DNA from: Pararhizobium gei
GTDB lineage: Bacteria; Pseudomonadota; Alphaproteobacteria; Rhizobiales; Rhizobiaceae
DNA length: 64,000 nucleotides
NCBI RefSeq assembly: GCF_029223885.1
Contig: NZ_CP119409.1
Coordinates: forward strand, 1,514,001 to 1,578,000
Direction of reading: 5' to 3'
Both the position numbers and the translations under genes were made by a program. The notes below the pieces were generated by a model. The model worked only from the letters and a program-made list of their open reading frames with translations. It had not been told where the DNA came from and ran no database searches. Each line of letters begins with the position of its first letter. Within the stretch, counting starts at the first letter, position 1. Positions 61,714 through 64,000 of this stretch are shown piece by piece.

Positions 61714-62880
61714 TTACGAGACGGCGTTGACGGCGGCGATGTAAGCCATTCCGGGGTTCTGGCGCTGGTATGCCAGCGCCTTCTGGTGAAGTTCGAGCTG
61801 CTCGGCATCGACCTCCTTGCCATCGGAGGCGAAAGACGCGGTTGCCTCACGGCCTGACGCCGGAAGGTCGGTACGGCCGAACGAAACGACCTTCGGCTGC
61901 GCGGTCAAAAGGTCCCGGATCGCCTTGGCGACGGGAACGGCCGGTTGACCGGCGGCAAAAGAGACGGACGTTTCGGCCGGCAGCGCGTCGAGAATGGTGA
62001 CGAGCTGGTCTTTCGAGGCTGGAATCAGCTTGCTGTCCGTAACCAGCGCCTCCGCGAAAGCGACATTGTCGGCATGGGTGATATCGCGCTCGCGCACCTT
62101 CAGCGCTTCCTCGCGGGCATTCACGGACGCTTCGCGTGCGGCGAAAGCGGGATCAACGGGGGTGGTCACGGGTGTCTGCTCCTTTTTTGGGACAATAAGT
62201 GGCTCACGGGAGATGCGGTGGGTGACTGTGCCGAGGTGGGGGCCGACGATGCCACCGGCCGCGAAGCTCTTCGGCTTGCCGATATCGGTCTCACCCAGCC
62301 ACTCGATCTGGTAACCGGGCAGAGCCTTGTCGGCGTCTTCCATGCCGAATTTCTCGATGAAGAATTCGCGCAGCATGCGCAGTAGGCTGGCGGTCTGCTC
62401 GAAACCGCGCTCGCCGAATGAGGCAGTGAACGTCGGCATGTCGGCCGAGGGTGCCGAAAACTGAACGTTCTTGAGGCCCGGCACAGCGGGAGCCGCGCCA
62501 CCGAGAAAGCCGACATGTTTCGGGTACCAGCATCCGGGAACCGGATTGTGGGCGACACCAGGGGAAAAGAACTGGAGCGAAATTTTCTTGTAGCGTCCCT
62601 CTTTGACCGCCTCGGCGAAGGCCGGATTGATCTCACCGACATTGGCATAGAGTTTTTCGGTGCCAGGATCGAAATCGAAACTCTGCACCCAACCGAAGGC
62701 CGGTGCGTCCGTTGTGGGATGGCCGACGACGATAGGAGCCGGCGCGGTGGCATAATCGTAGCAATCGGCGACGGCCCGCAGGTCGGCGGCGCTGTACGAA
62801 ATCGCGGCCCCCTCCATGGGGGTGAACGTCCCTGTGCGGAATACTTCGATGCGGGCAGTACGAGCTGCGGTCGTTGTCAT
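61714..62880 (-). CDS. Mu gpI-like prohead protease/scaffold
   Basis: The start at 62880 (MTTTAARTARIEVFRTG) has GGAAAG upstream and matches the start of the element A homologue; a longer frame adds 26 atypical residues. Of 388 residues the first half is the protease (GHPTTDAPAFGWVQSFDFDP, YPKHVGFLGGAAPAVPGLK) and the second a coiled scaffold region. It is processed during head maturation in Mu. Confidence 0.85.
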   Translation of the reverse strand: MTTTAARTARIEVFRTGTFTPMEGAAISYSAADLRAVADCYDYATAPAPIVVGHPTTDAPAFGWVQSFDFDPGTEKLYANVGEINPAFAEAVKEGRYKKISLQFFSPGVAHNPVPGCWYPKHVGFLGGAAPAVPGLKNVQFSAPSADMPTFTASFGERGFEQTASLLRMLREFFIEKFGMEDADKALPGYQIEWLGETDIGKPKSFAAGGIVGPHLGTVTHRISREPLIVPKKEQTPVTTPVDPAFAAREASVNAREEALKVRERDITHADNVAFAEALVTDSKLIPASKDQLVTILDALPAETSVSFAAGQPAVPVAKAIRDLLTAQPKVVSFGRTDLPASGREATASFASDGKEVDAEQLELHQKALAYQRQNPGMAYIAAVNAVS

Positions 62881-63131
62881 TCGGTCTTTCCAATGAGGTG
62901 CTGGAAAGACCTTGGCCGATGCTGAAAACAAAAATGACCGGAAGTGACTTCCGGCCAAGTGAGTTCGCGTTTGCGGAGAGACAATGCTTCAGGCGGAGAA
63001 GAGTTGCAAGTCCGCCCCCCTGAAAACACGGACGGTGCGTTTTCCCGGCTTTCTAACGGGGGTCTAACGGGCCTCGCACCCATTTTCCAGACCATCGGGG
63101 CGGGACTGACCTGAAACGCGCCTGTGCGGCG

Positions 63132-63719
63132 CTATTTGAAGTCTGGGTTTTCCGAGAGCAGCCACTCTTCCGCGATGCCGACTATGATCTTTTCATCCGC
63201 TTCAGAGGCACCGAGATAGGGACGTGCGGGAATATTGATCACGTGCTCCTTGACGGTTACGTCTCGCGCAAAGTTGCTCTTCGATTTCCGGCGAAATTTC
63301 TGATCCAGAGTGTCGGTTTTTGGGTTGTACCGCTGGTAGATCGTCTGCTGCCGTTCCTTCTTTTTGATCTCGCCACCGAGCTGATGGATAGCGGCATAAG
63401 GCACGGGCGTTCCTAAACGTGTCTCCTCATTGGTGGCGACCATGTTGATCGACCCGGCCAGACGGCCACGGGCTCGCAGGATCGTTATCGGCACCTGGCC
63501 GAGTTTTTCTCGTTTGGCGATCGTCTTGGGCATGAGCCGTTTCCAAGGGATACCTTCCGGGCTGCGCTCAAGCCTGAAGTTGTCGGCTGTGGAATTGAGA
63601 AGGTGCTCGCCCACATTTTTATAGAAGCCCTGCCGGTTCGACATGCTGGCGACCAGCCGGTTGACCGCCTCGCGAGCTTCCGTGCTTTTCAGTTCCAGCG
63701 TGTAGACGATCGGGGCCAT
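63132..63719 (-). CDS. Phage virion morphogenesis (tail completion, Mu gpG/P2 S-like)
   Basis: A 195-aa protein of the phage tail completion family, nearly identical to the copy in element A. It lies between the head morphogenesis gene (partly outside) and the protease gene as in Mu, where gpG is encoded after F. About 250 bases without a gene separate it from the protease gene. Confidence 0.87.
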   Translation of the reverse strand: MAPIVYTLELKSTEAREAVNRLVASMSNRQGFYKNVGEHLLNSTADNFRLERSPEGIPWKRLMPKTIAKREKLGQVPITILRARGRLAGSINMVATNEETRLGTPVPYAAIHQLGGEIKKKERQQTIYQRYNPKTDTLDQKFRRKSKSNFARDVTVKEHVINIPARPYLGASEADEKIIVGIAEEWLLSENPDFK

Positions 63720-63799
63720 ATCGACTTTTCCGGACTTCCGACTATAATGGTCTTGCCTGAAAGCGAGACCGGTGATGGGTCATGCTAGCTTGACGGCAC

Positions 63800-63825
63800 A
63801 AAAGGCCGGATCACCTCGGCCTTTT
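63800..63825. terminator. Bidirectional hairpin at the end of the head-protein gene
   Basis: AAAAGGCCG (63800-63808) pairs with CGGCCTTTT (63817-63825). T-runs on both sides allow termination in either direction. It overlaps the last codons of the leftward gene at 63,811. Confidence 0.65.
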
Positions 63826-64000
63826 TCGTTTTGGTCGCGTGTAGACCAGCTTGCCGCCGCGCCTGCGATCGAGTGTCTTGAGATCCGGCTTTCCGGTTTT
63901 GGTCAACGCGGCATAGGCCGTGACGCCTTCCCAGAACTTCTCACCGATCTCGAAAATGACCAATAGGCCGGTTTTGGGATCGGCACGAATGTAACGGCGA
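63811..64000 (-). CDS. C-terminal end of a phage head-morphogenesis protein (partial)
   Basis: An open leftward frame enters from the window edge and ends at TGA 63811-63813, giving 62 residues (RRYIRADPKTGLLVIFEIGE ... a basic KRKRPR end). Its place before the gpG-like gene suggests the Mu gpF head protein. The mixed basic fold recalls PBECR-type nuclease tails fused to such proteins, but this is uncertain without the rest of the gene. Confidence 0.5.
   Translation of the reverse strand, partial: RRYIRADPKTGLLVIFEIGEKFWEGVTAYAALTKTGKPDLKTLDRRRGGKLVYTRPKRKRPR

Larger units (their letters stand above)
42970..64000 (-). mobile_element. Prophage B: Mu-like prophage, late region, continues past the window
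   Basis: Reading leftward: end of a head protein gene, tail completion, protease, decoration protein, capsid, DUF1320, tail proteins, tube, chaperone pair, tape measure, tip proteins, fibre and Dam, the usual Mu-like late order with a DNA-modification gene next to the right end. The end at 42,970 begins TGTGG with two 22-base-spaced sites. Early genes and transposase should lie beyond 64,000. All visible frames are intact, so the phage may be active. Confidence 0.85.

Overview
The window is chromosomal DNA of an alphaproteobacterium, most likely Rhizobiaceae (Rhizobium/Agrobacterium group). The evidence is high GC with typical rhizobial gene content: a Ros/MucR zinc-finger regulator beside a DnaA-C-like HTH gene and a DUF6456 gene, a seven-gene Mrp/Pha antiporter operon, a DivJ-like kinase, DUF1491, DUF2336 and DUF5330 genes, and a GTA-type terminase locus. 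No tRNA, rRNA or CRISPR array was seen.

Region 1 (1-4.1 kb): the 3' part of a chemotaxis receptor gene, then an AT-richer islet. The islet holds a secreted RHS-tip-like toxin candidate, a HEAT-like candidate immunity protein, a toxin-tail remnant and a second, zinc-ribbon-like immunity candidate. Region 2 (4.1-32.7 kb): ordinary core genes. These are OsmC, a Tat-signal VOC protein, UspA, a Sel1-repeat protein, hemolysin III, MsrB, mrpA-G, mucR/ros, sufE, an HxlR regulator and methyltransferase pair sharing a candidate operator, DivJ, peptidoglycan-binding and SH3 proteins, an unlisted 59-aa protein downstream of a perfect CtrA box, a bifunctional PBP, a YcgN-type protein, a LysE exporter and a YjbR protein.

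Region 3 (32.8-64 kb): a GTA-like packaging locus (small gene plus large terminase) broken by two Mu-type insertions in the same orientation. Element A (34,207-42,900; 8.7 kb) and prophage B (42,970 to beyond the window) share the same first 34 bases at their low-coordinate ends. Both carry 22-bp-spaced copies of a TGTCCARAAGG-type site, as expected of MuA-type transposase binding. A 69-bp stub of terminase lies between them. Prophage B shows a normal Mu-like late region read right to left: head morphogenesis, tail completion, protease, decoration protein, capsid, DUF1320, tail tube, a G/GT tail chaperone pair with a -1 frameshift site, tape measure, tail tip, a repeat-bearing fibre with an esterase-like domain, and a Dam methylase at the right end.

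Element A is the most interesting object. It has Mu-type ends but no visible transposase. It encodes its own capsid, protease, short tape-measure protein, tail-completion protein, a Mor-like late activator, a Mu-type DNA-binding protein without a catalytic domain, and a C4-like antisense RNA whose loop matches two copies of its target boxes, one over the ribosome-binding site of the next gene. It also has clusters of short palindromes. It could be a Mu-type phage satellite that depends on a phage such as B, or a rearranged, decayed relative of B; the sequence alone cannot decide.
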